From the NCBI RefSeq assembly GCF_018812025.1, contig NC_063045.1:15310919-15374918 (forward strand): a stretch of DNA of 64,000 nucleotides, given 5' to 3'. Position numbers and translations under genes: made by a program. Shown here in pieces: positions 11,760-24,473 of the stretch (positions within the stretch are counted from its first letter, which is position 1; each line of letters starts with the position of its first letter). Under the pieces are notes generated by a model. That model worked only from the letters and a program-made list of their open reading frames with translations, did not search any database and was not told the origin of the DNA. Source of the stretch: Megalobrama amblycephala. Its lineage: Eukaryota; Chordata; Actinopteri; Cypriniformes; Xenocyprididae.

Positions 11760-13329
11760 AGAAAAAAGAGAGAGAATACAGAGAGTGGGCCTGCAGATAT
11801 CTAAAAAAAAAACCTCAACTGGCTGCTTCAGGGTTTTCTTTGATCCCTGTGACCCTGTTTCCAACTCAATCTGTTCGGACAGAAAAAACACCCCTGAGTG
11901 AGAAAAACAATGTAACCCCTTCGCCTGCTCTGTTCTGCTTAATTATTAATCACCCCTCAATTCTCTGTTTTCATCCTGTTTCTGTTGTGTCTGGGACATT
12001 CGAAGGAGGAGGACACTGGTACCCATAGGCTCAAATAAGCGCTTTACCTGAGAGGGCAAAAATGTATTCACATATTTTACATACAAAAAAAAAAAAAAAA
12101 GTCTGGAACAAATATTTTAAGACTCGTGATTCATTCCCCCAAAACTGGTCTTCAGTCATATTGGTCATCCTTAAGTCCTTCATTAGGCCTAATTGTTTTG
12201 AATTTGTTACCTCACTCTCATTTTATCAAACAGGATGTTTTAAAGTGAGACAAACCAAGTAATACCACAAAACATCACATAAATCACTGCTGATACTTAC
12301 TGATGTTTGTGTTGTTTTCTTGCCACAAATTCACATTTCCACTCTTTGTTGAAGATGAAGTCTTTATGGAACTGGCTTTTGTTAAATGTGTTATTACAAA
12401 GGACTGAATGGTAGTGAATCTGAAATTGTAAGTGACAAAAGAAAAACATAAATTGATTACCATTTTAAAAGTAATGTTTGAATGTAAAATGTTTGAATCA
12501 CTTTAGTTAGGCAAAAGAAAATATAGGAAACGCCTGAAATATTTCTTTAAAAAATTACCAGTTTTGTGAATAGTGAATAGCACCCAGTGATGAGACAAAA
12601 ATGTCCACTCAAACCAGTGTAGTGAAATTATTGAAAATGTAACTAATTTTTAATTGTGGATAAATAAAATATAATTTCAAAATATTAAGATATATGATGG
12701 GACATGGAAATGTGCTGTATAAAAGGAATCACCCATGTAAGAAAGGCTACAGTTCATAATTAGATTAATTTATGGTTAATTATTTATAATAAATAAATAA
12801 CTATAGATTAAAATAAATAATAATTATTTAAGACATATTGTAAATGACACACTATACACAAAGACCAATGCAGATCGTTCGGATATAAACCCATCACATG
12901 TGATATCTTTGACTTACAGAGTTTGTAGCGGAAGAACAGTTAAGGTATAGCGCCATCTTGTGGTGATAAAATGAACTACATTAACATGCTTTTTTTTTTT
13001 TTAGTTTTTTTTTTTTTTTTTTAGCGCCTTTACTGTGTGAGCCGTCCATTGACTTGAAGGTAAACAAGAAACAAATGTAATGGCGAAAATGTATGTTTTG
13101 TTGGATATAATCTACTTGATGTCACATGTAAGTGTTTATTTTCAAATGAAATCCCACATTACAAGTATTACTGGTAATCTAAAAGTCTCAGCACCAAATG
13201 ATCGTTCTTTTCACGAATTTATGTTGTCATAACTGTCTATTTTCATAATTGGCGCGAACTGTCCGTTAATTAGCCTACAGTAGGTATTATAGTTGGTCTG
13301 AGCTGATAAATAAGTGTTTATTAGCTGGT
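11261..13329. other. intergenic spacer with microsatellites
   Basis: (CA)n microsatellite at 11711-11755, A-run at 12086-12101, and paired T-runs at about 12990-13022. A CTCF-like core GCGCCATCTTGTGG lies at 12950-12963. No gene recognised. Confidence 0.4.
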
Positions 13330-13995
13330 TGACCAGATACCATCTTCTAAAAACTAGCCTGACATCTTAAGCTAACGTTAGTTGGATTAGCTTGTACATT
13401 GCTGGACCAAGATGGTCTACCAGATAATCCCAACTTTAAACCAGCTACGTTTACATGGATATCATTTGGCCGTAGCCACACTGTATTCAGTACAACATGT
13501 TTACAAGTGTGATATATATTTCTAGTTTCATACAAGAGTTTCATAAACAAGTTACCCTGTACCTTGTGCGTCACATACCCTATATTCTGGTTAGAAACAC
13601 TGCTGTGTGAAAAAATATATCTGGAAAATATGTTTCAAATGATGGAGGCTCATGTGAGAAGAAAGCTTTTTACTCTGCATAAACGAAAATCTTCAGTTTT
13701 TGTGTAATGTTGCATCCACGCTGAGAGGTGTCAACATTAATGTCAAGACTGTTGCATCTGTAAACAAATTCTATATAAAAGTAAAAAGATAAGTACAATT
13801 GTTTACACATCTTACATTTCCTGGTGGGGGAAAAAAAACACATCTTCACATCTTCCTAAACTGGTCTTCCAGCCTGGTACAGCTTGTCTTTTGGCTGGTT
13901 TTAGAGGGGTTTTGGGCACTTTTCAGATGGCCTTCTTGCTAAACCCCATCTTAGCCAGGCTGGGAGACCATCTTAAACCAGCTAAGTTTTTTTTT
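13330..13995. repeat. GCTGGT/ACCAGC-rich interspersed repeats
   Basis: Two blocks (about 13330-13480 and 13850-13990) are built from CTGGTTGACCAG, GCTGGTTTTAGAGG and TTAAACCAGCTAAG motifs, which I know as a diverged repeat family in cyprinid intergenic DNA. Between them is ordinary AT-rich sequence. Confidence 0.45.
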
Positions 13996-16900
13996 TTTTT
14001 CTCCTCATTGCAGGATTAAAACAGCTTCCTTTTCACTTCATTCATATACATATAGATATAGGCATAACTGTATTACACACTTGTAATTTTTGAAATTATA
14101 GCATACAAAAGGAGGTCGTAAACATTCTGTTTTTAATAGAAATGTCTTATTTCTTAAACGTCAGACATTTTTGGATATATTTTGTAAAAACAAAACAAAA
14201 AAGAAAAAAAAAATAGAATAAAATGAAAAAGGAAAACAACATGGAATTGTTTGATTTAGACGATGTAGATTTAGTGGTCTCATATACAATACAAATTCTT
14301 TTCATCGCCAAAAGTGCAAATTCTCCCAAAATTCTCCTGTACATCTCAATAGCTTCAACACACACTGACAGACAATGGAAAGGAACAGGACTTGAATTAA
14401 CAAAACAAAACAAAAAAAGGGTTTCTGCTGTCCAAGCCTGAGACATTGGGAATTTTCTGCCGCCCCAAAGTCAACAAGTGTTAAAAAGTGCCCCCAAAGC
14501 CCGAAAATGAATTATTGTTTTCTGTGCAGAGCTTGCGTCCGTTCAGCTGTTTACCAATATGATGAATTGCGTGTACAGATTTGATACAAGAAATGTGAAA
14601 CGTACAAGAGATGTTAGCTTGGAATATAGTATATGAGTCCCTTATAAACTCTATGCAAAAACATTGTGGAAAATATATTTTACCATCTAACAACATAGAA
14701 GGAATGTAATTAGAAATATCACATGTCCATATGCAGGAAAGTTAATGTATAATGTATAAGTATAATGGTCCAAACCTGCCTTGGACAGGGTGGATTGCAA
14801 GTAGAGTATTTGCAGCCTTTTAGTGGACATTGTCGGGGATAGTTATGCCCCAACAATACCAATAATCTACATCTATTATCTTATAAATTCTGTATTTGTC
14901 TATGAAGCATCTTGCAGAACAATGGAAACCCAGGAAGAAATGTCCTTTAAGCAAATGTAAAGTCCTTTGTGATGAGATTTGAGTTTATAGATGCAAAACT
15001 GTTAAAAGAAAACATGTACAACAACTTGAACATATGCCATTCTTTGTTTTGTGTGTTTCTCCAGAGATGTGTGTGGTACGGGGCGGCAGTTCAAATGGAC
15101 TTCAACCCAAATATATCGCATGTTCAAGTTTCTTTTCTTTTCATGTAGTTTTTGCATTAAATAAATCATTACATCCACAATGAGATTAAAAAAAAAAAAA
15201 AAACACATCAACAAGATGGAAAAAAAACAACAATAACAACAACAGTAATAATCAAAGGAGACAGCACACAATATTCTGGATGGCCTTTCGCAAAGTGCTT
15301 TTTTGTTACAATCACAGAACTGCTATCAGCTTGATGGCTTTGTGAAGCCCAACACTCTCCTTTCCCTGCACATTCTGGGTAGAGGAACAGAGAAACTCTT
15401 AAGAAAGTCATTTAAGACTTAAGAAACTACCTCTTTTCCAACTACCTGCATCTGTTCATTCTAACAATTATTAAGAGAAAGTAATGGAATGCATCCTTGA
15501 CTTGTTGAAGACCTCAGATTTGATGTCTCCATCCCATAATTCACTGCTGTCTTTGCCTCATTCTGAGACAATACACTTTTCTAGAATGTTAAGATGTGTC
15601 CAAAAAAAAAAACAAAAAAAAAAACAAAAACTTTTTGCCATTGGTTTTTCTACACTAGGAAAAAAAAAAAAAAAAAAAAAGAAGTGTACAATTATTAGGC
15701 AAAACAAAAATGGTGTTGTGGTCACAAGGGTAGTTGGCTTTTCGATATCATCTCTAAAACTCAATATATATTCGGTTGGTGTACTCTCAGTACAATAAAG
15801 CTTTGATTACACAGAAGGCAAATTTTGAGCTTAAACCAAACAACAAAAATGGACATGGACTGCCGTATTTATTTAACCTGAGAAGCATAGACAATGGCCC
15901 ATAATCCCCAAATCCCCCCTGCCTCCCAACACAATCTCTGACATCTGCTCTCCAGAACATCTCCTTGATCAGTGAAACATAACCAGCTGAGGCAGTCAAA
16001 GACGTAGATGGCTATAAATTCCTTAGGTACACAGAATGGCACAGCAATACCTGACAAGGCTCTCCAAAGCCCCCTTATAAGACACAGTTCCCCTGCCCAA
16101 CCTGCACAAAAATGCTACCCACCCTCCCCAATCTGTGCAAACTAGTACCCCCCACCCATGAGCCGCTCCTTGTGCAACGCGCCCTCTGGGCATCAAACAG
16201 CAGTGGATCAGGTGAGAACAACTGTGCAAACCTAGCCATACATTATGTCATCCTCAGCTAGTTGTGCTTTGACCCAGTCAGAACATCTAAAATTGTAGTA
16301 AGATTATCATCCATGATTATTACGGTTATCACTGTCATTGTAATCTTTAATGCTTTTCTGACATCCTGTCCAATAAATTAAACCAATAAAGACACAAAAT
16401 AGATAAAAGTTTTGGATATTACATATACGGTGCTTCTGAAGTCATGGAAAAGGTTTTTTTGAGACACTTTCTCACTGTAGTGTCTGTCAGTGGAGTCATG
16501 ATTGGGGCAGAAGCAATAAACAGCGCCAAATGGAAGTAAAAGTGACAGAATCTGCGATCAACTTTTTTTTTTTTTCCCAGGATACAATTTTAACTAGATG
16601 AGGTGTATTAGACAATCTCTGGACAAACAACCGTTTGGTTCTTAGAAATGTCCACAATAAAACATTGATATCAACCGACAAGTATTCAAGAATCATTTAG
16701 GAAGCTGGAATGGAAGCCATCTTTTGAAGAATCCTCCCAATCTCTCCTTTTAAGTTAAGGCACATTCTCTCCACAATCATCTTCTCTCAGCTTCAAGACT
16801 CTGCCCCTGACTCCTTTTGGACCCTCTGAACAAGGCTTACACCCCCTCCAGATCAAGCCAATGAGTCTGTGTGAACTCGCAAAGACCTCTAATAACTCCA

Positions 16901-18064
16901 CCAAACTGCTACGTAGACACAGATGCTTAGGGTTTGATCCTGTTAACCATTGGAAATAAGCCATTCTATGAATACTGTGTCTTTCCTCAAGCTGCTTATT
17001 TCTGTTGGAGATTCTTTGGACTCTTGACTTACACTTGTCTAGGAAATGGTTTTGTTTACTTATGTTTATGTAAGATTCACCTCTTTTAATGGCCAAGAAT
17101 CGCTTTAAGAATTGTCATCCTAGTCTTTCCCTACTTTGGTTTTCAAAGAGTTAATTGAAGATTCAAGCATAGGGAAGTGGAGATTAAACAGACTCTGTGT
17201 TCACAGAAACTCAAAGGCCATGCCTTTTGCCGGTTCCCCAGTCCTCCTCCTCCAAGGACAAGGACATGAGTGACTTTTAGTGCAAAAACTCTCTCAGCTA
17301 AAGCACCATTTCCAGTGCTATCAGGCTTTGTACCTCCCTTTCCCTCCCACCCACCTAACCATCCATTTAACCCTAAACCCCACAAACACAGCTAATATTA
17401 TCTTCGCTAGAAAAACAAACAAGCCGCAACACATTTTACAATAAAACTAAAAAAAAAAAAAAAGCATAGCAAGTTTTAAACTTTCTCACACTCAATCACA
17501 GAAAGAAAAACAATAGACAGAACGGGAACTCAAGTAGGCTCTTTCCACAACAATTCCACACCAACTTCTGCAATGAGGGAGGATAAATTTGGGTGGAGAA
17601 AAAAAAAAAAAAAAGAATCTAAAAGCTACTGTGAACTTCATATTGGATGATCACAAGCAATGAGTGAAACAGTTGATAAGAGATAGTCTAGGTCAATGTA
17701 TTACCACACAAACCCTTACAGGCATGTGATGTATTATTAACTGAGTGTTTTGGGGTGTGAAAACAAGTTCACACACTGGAATTTCCAGAAGGATTAATTC
17801 TGCCGTGGCCAGTCACACAAAAACTTACTTCGTAACTTACAGTAGTGTGATGCTTAGGGTGGGGCCTTCAACAACAAATTTAAAGTGAACATGACACTTG
17901 ACCAGCGTAATTCAGCATATTGCAATGCATTGACAGAAACAAGACGGTATAAATGGACTATGTAGTTATAGACTATTGTCATAAATCCCTGCAGATGCAG
18001 TCACATCTTTACGCTCCTCTGTATTAAGACAAAATAGAGAACTTTTCAATTAACTTCAAGTGCA

Positions 18065-18095
<31 letters not shown>

Positions 18096-20522
18096 TTATT
18101 TTCTTTTGTTACTCTCTTTTCTATTAACGTCATATCAATCAAAAATTTGAACACGAAATCTTCACCCTGTCCTTTCTCTCGAGTGACTGTGCACTTTTTT
18201 GGCAGCTCGGTGTCAAGACCTAAACAAAAGCAACACATACAAGCCAAAATAATAATAATTACTATTATAATAAAAAAAGCTAAGTATCCCCACTTGGATG
18301 GGCCTTTTTATTTTTAGCACATTTGCTCTTTTGTTTGAAAGTACCCGTTTCTTTTGACTAAAAAGTGCCCTTCTCAGTAACAAAGTGCATTCAAATCTTG
18401 CTTCTATCTTATTAAGGTGCAAAAGGCCAATAAACAGGGTACAGCACTGCAGAAGGAATGATGCCACAAAATTATATCCTCTAATTCACACAAGAACAAA
18501 ACTGTGCATCCATGGCTGTAACCACAGCCATTGTATACAATGAGATCCACTTGAAAGATTTAACAAGGATCACAAACTACTTTTAGGATGCATGTGGATG
18601 GAAAGTTTCTTTCAAACCTGCCACTTCATCAGCTATAAAAGGCTCTGCCTTAGCGAAGTTTTGCTCTCATACATGGCCTTATTTAAATGAGTGGCCTAAC
18701 TCAACCAAAGCACCCACTCTGATTTTAGTTATCCTGCTCTGATGTGGCCATAGGATGGTGCTGCACCCGCTCTCATCAATGCAAGCTGCACATATTACTT
18801 TAAAATAAAAGTCTCAGTTTTAGGACACTTTCTTTTTAAAAAAAAAACTTCAGCCAATAATTTACGTGGTGAATTAGGCTTAACTGATCCCATTTTGTAA
18901 CTATATACATTGCATTAATTGATAATGTTCACAATTCGAATAGTAAAAACTGGACCCTCCCACTTACTTAGCTACAGCTGTGTGCTTATTTGGACTTGGA
19001 CATTAATTTATTGCTCGCCTTATCGCTCCGGTTCTTTTAGATTTTTTTTTTCTCTGTGGTCCCTTGGGCAAAGAAATTGAATAAGCACTTTGTATCTCCC
19101 CACCCAAACTGCCTCCTTAAATAGATATTTCTCCATCTCTGTTGGATATCTTTAGTAAAGCTGTGCAAATGCATAAAAAAGGTGCTCGACTCTTTATCTC
19201 TCCTTCTGTCACTGAAACAAGCAAACAAATAAAAGATTCCCTGCTTAAGTTGTCCACTAGCCATCTGTATAACAGTGGTGCCCTCACTCATCTGTTGCGT
19301 ACAGTTTCACTCTCCTGCAGAAAGACTCAAAATGAAGCACATTTATCACAATTCATACTTTGGGCGGAAACTTCTGGGTTCCATTAAGTGCAGCTTAGGA
19401 AAAAATGGGTTTCTCAATTATAATGGTCTAAAACATCAAACAGCGTATTTCCCCCTGCAAACTTAACGCAGTGAGAAACCTGGAGTGAAGCTTAAGAAAG
19501 ATGTAACCCTATCTATCTACAGTATATCTCTTGTAAAGGGTCTCATAAGATTACAACCTAATATATACACACGTATACAAATGTAAAGTGTCAAGTACCC
19601 AAAATAGTCAACTCAAAGGTCAAAAAGAAAAATCAAATGACAAAATATTAAGACAATCCCAAAAATAAGAAAGAATATAATGCAAGTAAGACTGCCAATA
19701 AGGAAAAGTAGGCCTGTGAGAGGTAAGATTTAACATGATTGTGCCCAGTGGCGATCAGATGAAGGTAGTGCTTTAGAAACACAGGTCCTCATCCCTACTC
19801 TTACCCTCTCCCTGCCAGAAACAAATTAATGAGATCTCCCCATGTGTATTCGACTCAAAACGGTAACCTGTTAAACCATGAAAAGATAAGCTATCAAAAA
19901 ACATCTTTTATAGAGAAAGTAACACTTTAAATCAAACCCCTGTCCGATTCTTTCTGGAACATTTAGAAAAAAGGTGCTGCATCAGAATATTGCATATATT
20001 GCAATCTGAGACAATATATTTTTTCATAGTGTATGTACATGTTGCTCATTGCATTAGAAAAAGAGATCTATTGGTTGCCTTGATCACATCTTAGACCATT
20101 CATAGCTAACCTGTTGAAGCAGCAGTTAGCCTGGTGTTTGACACCTTACTTTTTAAGACAAGGCCCTGTAGATGCAACCCAGAGATGAGGATCTTGTTTA
20201 AACTGCATAGTAGCTTTTTTTCGTACACACATGGCTTTGCCATTATGTTACAAAAAACACCAACAAAAAGACCCAGAAAGATGATGACAGCATGGGTGAG
20301 TGATTTGAAGTGCTCTTCGCTCTTCCAACAGACCAGTAACTTGGTGGTTAAGTCTATGCGGAAGCTAAAAAAGGAGGAAAAAGAAACCAGAAGATTAGAT
20401 TTGCGTGACACCCTGATTTGTTTTTTTTTTTTTTTTAAGAGGACCATATAGTTTGAAGTTCTTATTTTTCATTTCATTCTTCCTCTCATTTATGAGTAAA
20501 GCCCTCTCTGGCGAAGTCTGAT
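13996..20522 (-). other. transposon-poor stretch, probable long zbtb7a 3' UTR
   Basis: This begins directly after the zbtb7a stop codon on the minus strand. Over about 6.5 kb I see none of the interspersed elements common elsewhere in the window; only A/T homopolymer runs and a (TA)n tract at 18068-18094. Minus-strand AATAAA (plus TTTATT) occurs at several places, for example near 19008, 18306, 18103 and 15867, so the transcript end cannot be fixed. Lack of transposons plus low ORF quality suggests a long 3' UTR with conserved stretches. This is inference. Confidence 0.4.
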
Positions 20523-23500
20523 TCATGTAGTCACAGAGTCCCTTTGGCCCGAGGTCAAATCTTCACTACCTTCCCCATCGGCAACCGGGCTGTGCGTGTG
20601 ACTACCGTGATTTTCCTCCATGACTGATGTTCCTGTGCCCCTGTCTAGATGCCGTCGACCTCTCTCGATGTCTGCTTCTGGGCCATGAAGTTCCAAAGGA
20701 CCTTCCAGGAGCTCAGAATCTCGTATGCGTGGCTTGCGGCCACGACGGGAAGGGATGCCATTGCAGCCATCTTTCTTGAGATGACGGTGGAGGTGGTCTG
20801 AGCGCACAAAGGTTTTAAAACAGCTGGAGCACTGGTAGGGGCGCAAGCCTGTATGCACACGCATATGATTTTTCAGGTCGTAGTTGTGGGCAAAGGCAGC
20901 GCCACACTGAGTACACAGGTAAGGCTTCTCTCCCGTATGCTTGCGCATGTGAACCTTTAGCTTGTCCTGCCTGTAAAAGACCATACAAAAACTTCATATG
21001 AGCCACTTCCCATGGGTTTGTGTGAATTAAGCAAATTAACAATGACAGACTCAACAGCAATTTAAGGTTTAAAAAAAAATTAACAAAACAATACCATGAT
21101 ATACAATAAATGATAATTTAATACTTATAATTCCTTAAAATGCCCACTCCCACATTACTCGATGTCCCAGAAAGACCATTGATGATAGTGGGGTGAGTCA
21201 CTAACTACAACCTGATGTTACAAGACACACCGGTAAGCTTAGCCACACAGATCATTAGAAAAGGCAAACAGGCACACAAACTACAAATATATTGCAAATC
21301 AAAGACAACATATATCCTCAAAAGGAGTCTGACCTCCTTATCTTCACTTTCAAGAGTAAAGTCAAGTTTATTTATCATTCTTTTGTGCTGAAGGCACCCA
21401 AGGTCATATGAGGAAAAGAGCCATAAAGCTCACAGCTTTATCGCCATAATTTCTTTTTAGGCCAGTGAGGCACTGAAGGGCTCAGTGTTCAGTTCAGAGT
21501 CATAGTGGGCCCCCGAGTTTCCCCAAAAGAGCCATTTCAAAATGGTGAATGTGTTGTAAGAGCACACTTGCTTGTTTTACAAGCAAAATTTGAAATGTTC
21601 AAAGGCAGCTGAGTTCAACTGAGGAGAGCTGTTCGTTTGTGGGAAAAAAACCTAAAGTAAGATCGAAAAGGTGTGCTGAGTTGAGAAACAGGTTTGGAAG
21701 AATGTGGTTTAACCTTTAATGTCTTTCCTCAATTGTCCTCCAATCATTTTAAAGCACTATAAAAACTACAGTATGTAAAATACACCATGTTGAATATTTT
21801 TAGATTTTTTTAAATGTTGATCCAAGCAAAACAAATATTTCATGTTGGTCATCTCTTCTGTCTTTTGACACACATTGGTCCGAATGTCTAAAGAGTAGGC
21901 TCTTTTCAACAAGAGACAGCATACTGTCAAGGTGTTTTGTTTTGCACCAATAAGGAAGCTATAGTGTGGTGTCAAATGTAAAGCCTTCTGTTGCAAGACT
22001 CTGCTCTCAGCTTACCCCTCTCTGTCCCTTCCCCTAAGCTTGTGACCAGGGCAGAGTACAGCTAAACAAACTAGGGTGGTTGACCTGTCCAGAACACTGG
22101 AGGCTTACCGAACACACAAACGTGCTCACGCGCTTCCATGGACAGACACACACCCGAGTATGTAAACAGAGACATGTGCACAGGTTGACGCCTGCTTGTA
22201 AACATGTTTGAATGCATCTGGAGATTCTCTCACTCATAATTTCTCACCTTTCCTTCACTTTTCACATACATTCACTGAAATACGGGCAATATATACATAC
22301 ATGCCTGTGAGGAAACGTGTGTTCACACATATACACAATGTAACAGAGTGGTGCACAGACAGATGTATTATTTAGAAGATAAGATTGATTTATTGCAGTG
22401 TGAATGAAGCACGCACTTAACCCTGATCAAACAGGATTAAGACTACAGTACCCCTTCCCAATAGGTGGTGTATTTAGGTGGCAAACTTAGATCCATCCCT
22501 ACGCAAATAGGGTACTGGATATTTTTGGTGCAGTGTCTATTTCCAATGCGTGTCTCCTGATTAATTCATTAAGGTGATGGTTTCATGGAAGAGGTGATGC
22601 CCTTAAGTGCAGGGTAAGCCATGCTAGCAGCTTGCTAAACGAGATTCAGTCTTGTAGCACACAGTATTTTTCATCAGCCGCTTGTCTGAAAGAGGGGCTG
22701 TATATGCCAGGGGCAATAATCAACGTAACACCCAGGGTCACAAGTTCAGCTGACTCACTGGCGTAGATAGTCCACCGTGCTGCAATCCCTTTCAATATCG
22801 GCATGGAGAGTTTTATAACGGCCTCATCCCTGATAACAGTAGACCAGGTTGTGCTACCACAACCCACTTTTATTGGACCCCCTTGTTAAAATTCCAGGAC
22901 TTTGTCATGCAACCTTTCTGTCAACATAAAACTCAACTTTATGGCTGACTGTGAATTGAATACCTGACATTTTAAATATGATAGCACACAAGTTGCTAAA
23001 GTGTATGTAAAAATGTGAACTAAACTTAATTTTCCATAAGATAAAAACAAAACTGACAAAGATAGCAAAAATGGGTTACCTGGTAAATCGCACTTTGCAG
23101 ATAGCGCATTCATAGGGCTTTTCTCCTGTGTGTGTACGGATGTGGCGTGGAAGCTTGCCTGCACCTTGGATGACCTTGGAACAGATGGGGCACTTCTGGA
23201 AGGCCTTAGAGCGCATCTTCCTCTCACCGCTGTTACCCCCTCCAGTCGCTTGGTTTCCACCACCGTTGCCCCTCACTGACCACAGTGGTAGCAGACTTGG
23301 AGACATGGAGGGAGTGGTGGCCTCCTCGTGCGTCGCACTATTAAAGTACTTCAAGTAAAATTCCACGTCTTGCTCTTCGCCCTCCGGCCCATCCTCCTCA
23401 CCCCCACCACCTGTCGTGGCTTGTTCCCTTTTCTGCTCCAAGGAGTCCATCATCTGTTGTAGTAAAGCACTGGCAGGGCCTTGTTCGTGCTCCCGCTCAC

Positions 23501-24473
23501 CTGTCACCTCCACCTCTCTCTCTGATTTAAGCTCGGCCTGATGGAGGTAGTAATGTCCATTCTGAGTGGGAGCATAAAAGGGTATCAGAGCCTCTGCACC
23601 TTTCCCTCGAGCTATAGCTGAAGCTCCATCCTGGCACTCCTCATCCACATTCTCATCTTCGGGCTCACGAGGTGGCTGTGATAGGGCCTGGGCCAGTGGG
23701 GAGTAGTAGTCAGCAAGGCCGATGGGTGTGCCATTGCTGTCAGCGCCATTGCGTTGGCTAAAGTGCAGGTGTGCGGGCAGGTCCCTGAGCTCTGGCGTGC
23801 TGCAGCTGCTACCCCAATGCGCCCCCCTCTGGAAGAACTCCAAGTACTCACGGGCACGCAGCCGGATGCCCTGCTCTTTTCCATTCTTTCCTCGCTCCTC
23901 TTCTTCCTCCTCTTCTTCTTGCTCACTGCCCGCCTGCAAAAAGAAATGGAACTACATCATCATACTGCTTCAAAACATTCATCAGTCAAGTTGTAAAAAA
24001 CACAGGTCACCCACCGGCGGGGAGAGCACTTTGGTGTCCAGCAGGTGTGTGCAGACATCTTGGACGGGTGAGATCTCCAGCACACGGGCAGCGCTTAGGA
24101 TGTCAACCACACTGTTGCGGCTGACTGTGAGTGTGGCTGTGTAGGCAAAGTCCAAGAGGGCGGCCAGCGCCTCAGGCCGCACAAAGTCCAGCGCATAGAC
24201 TTTCTGGCGGTCAGCAGCCAGGCCAGAGGTGAAAAGCTTGTGGAAGTAGGTGCTGCAGGAGGCCAACACGGAGCGGTGGGCAGGGAATTCTCTCTCTTGG
24301 GCAACTAGCAGTACATCACACAGCAGCCCACTTAGCCGCTGCCGGTTGAGACTGCCCAGCAGGTCAGCACTGTGCTCGGGGAAGGGGATGCCCACTGGTC
24401 CTTCCTCTACCTCGCCTGCACCCCCACAGGCCCTCCCCTCACGTCTTCCCCGCCCACCTGCTCCCGACGACAT
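20523..24473 (-). CDS. zbtb7a: zinc finger and BTB domain protein 7A (LRF/Pokemon)
   Basis: A nuclear transcriptional repressor. Family knowledge: the BTB domain dimerises and recruits co-repressors, and the zinc fingers bind GC-rich DNA. Three coding exons on the minus strand: 24473-24015, 23933-23080 and 20970-20523 (stop TGA). Phases close to 586 aa, close to the mammalian protein. Visible parts: a BTB/POZ domain at about residues 34-135 ([36 protein letters not shown]); the AREYLEFFQ motif shared with mammalian ZBTB7A; an acidic poly-Glu run just after the first splice; and four C2H2 fingers in the C-terminal third ([59 protein letters not shown]). The intron at 23079-20971 splits the second finger (AG/G, Arg). 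The first ATG after the likely acceptor is 24473; the frame stays open upstream to 24551. It lies head to tail downstream of map2k2. Confidence 0.93.
20971..23079 (-). other. zbtb7a intron between the zinc-finger exons
   Basis: Bounded by GT (23079) and AG (20971) on the minus strand. It contains no recognised repeat or second gene. The stretch about 22640-22860 has a tRNA-like GCACGGTGGACTATCTA sequence on the minus strand, too weak to call a SINE. Confidence 0.6.

Noticed and set aside
14147..14446. Overlapping opposite-strand open frames of 99 and 72 codons
   Set aside because: Low-complexity Phe/Lys-rich products from T/A runs within the probable zbtb7a 3' UTR.
15484..15798. 104-codon plus-strand frame
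   Set aside because: Its middle is poly-Lys from A-runs; low complexity.
22640..22860. tRNA-like GCACGGTGGACTATCTA sequence on the minus strand
   Set aside because: No full A/B boxes or cloverleaf; too weak for a SINE or tRNA call.
23722..24144. Plus-strand 140-codon frame
   Set aside because: Antisense to the GC-rich zbtb7a coding exons.
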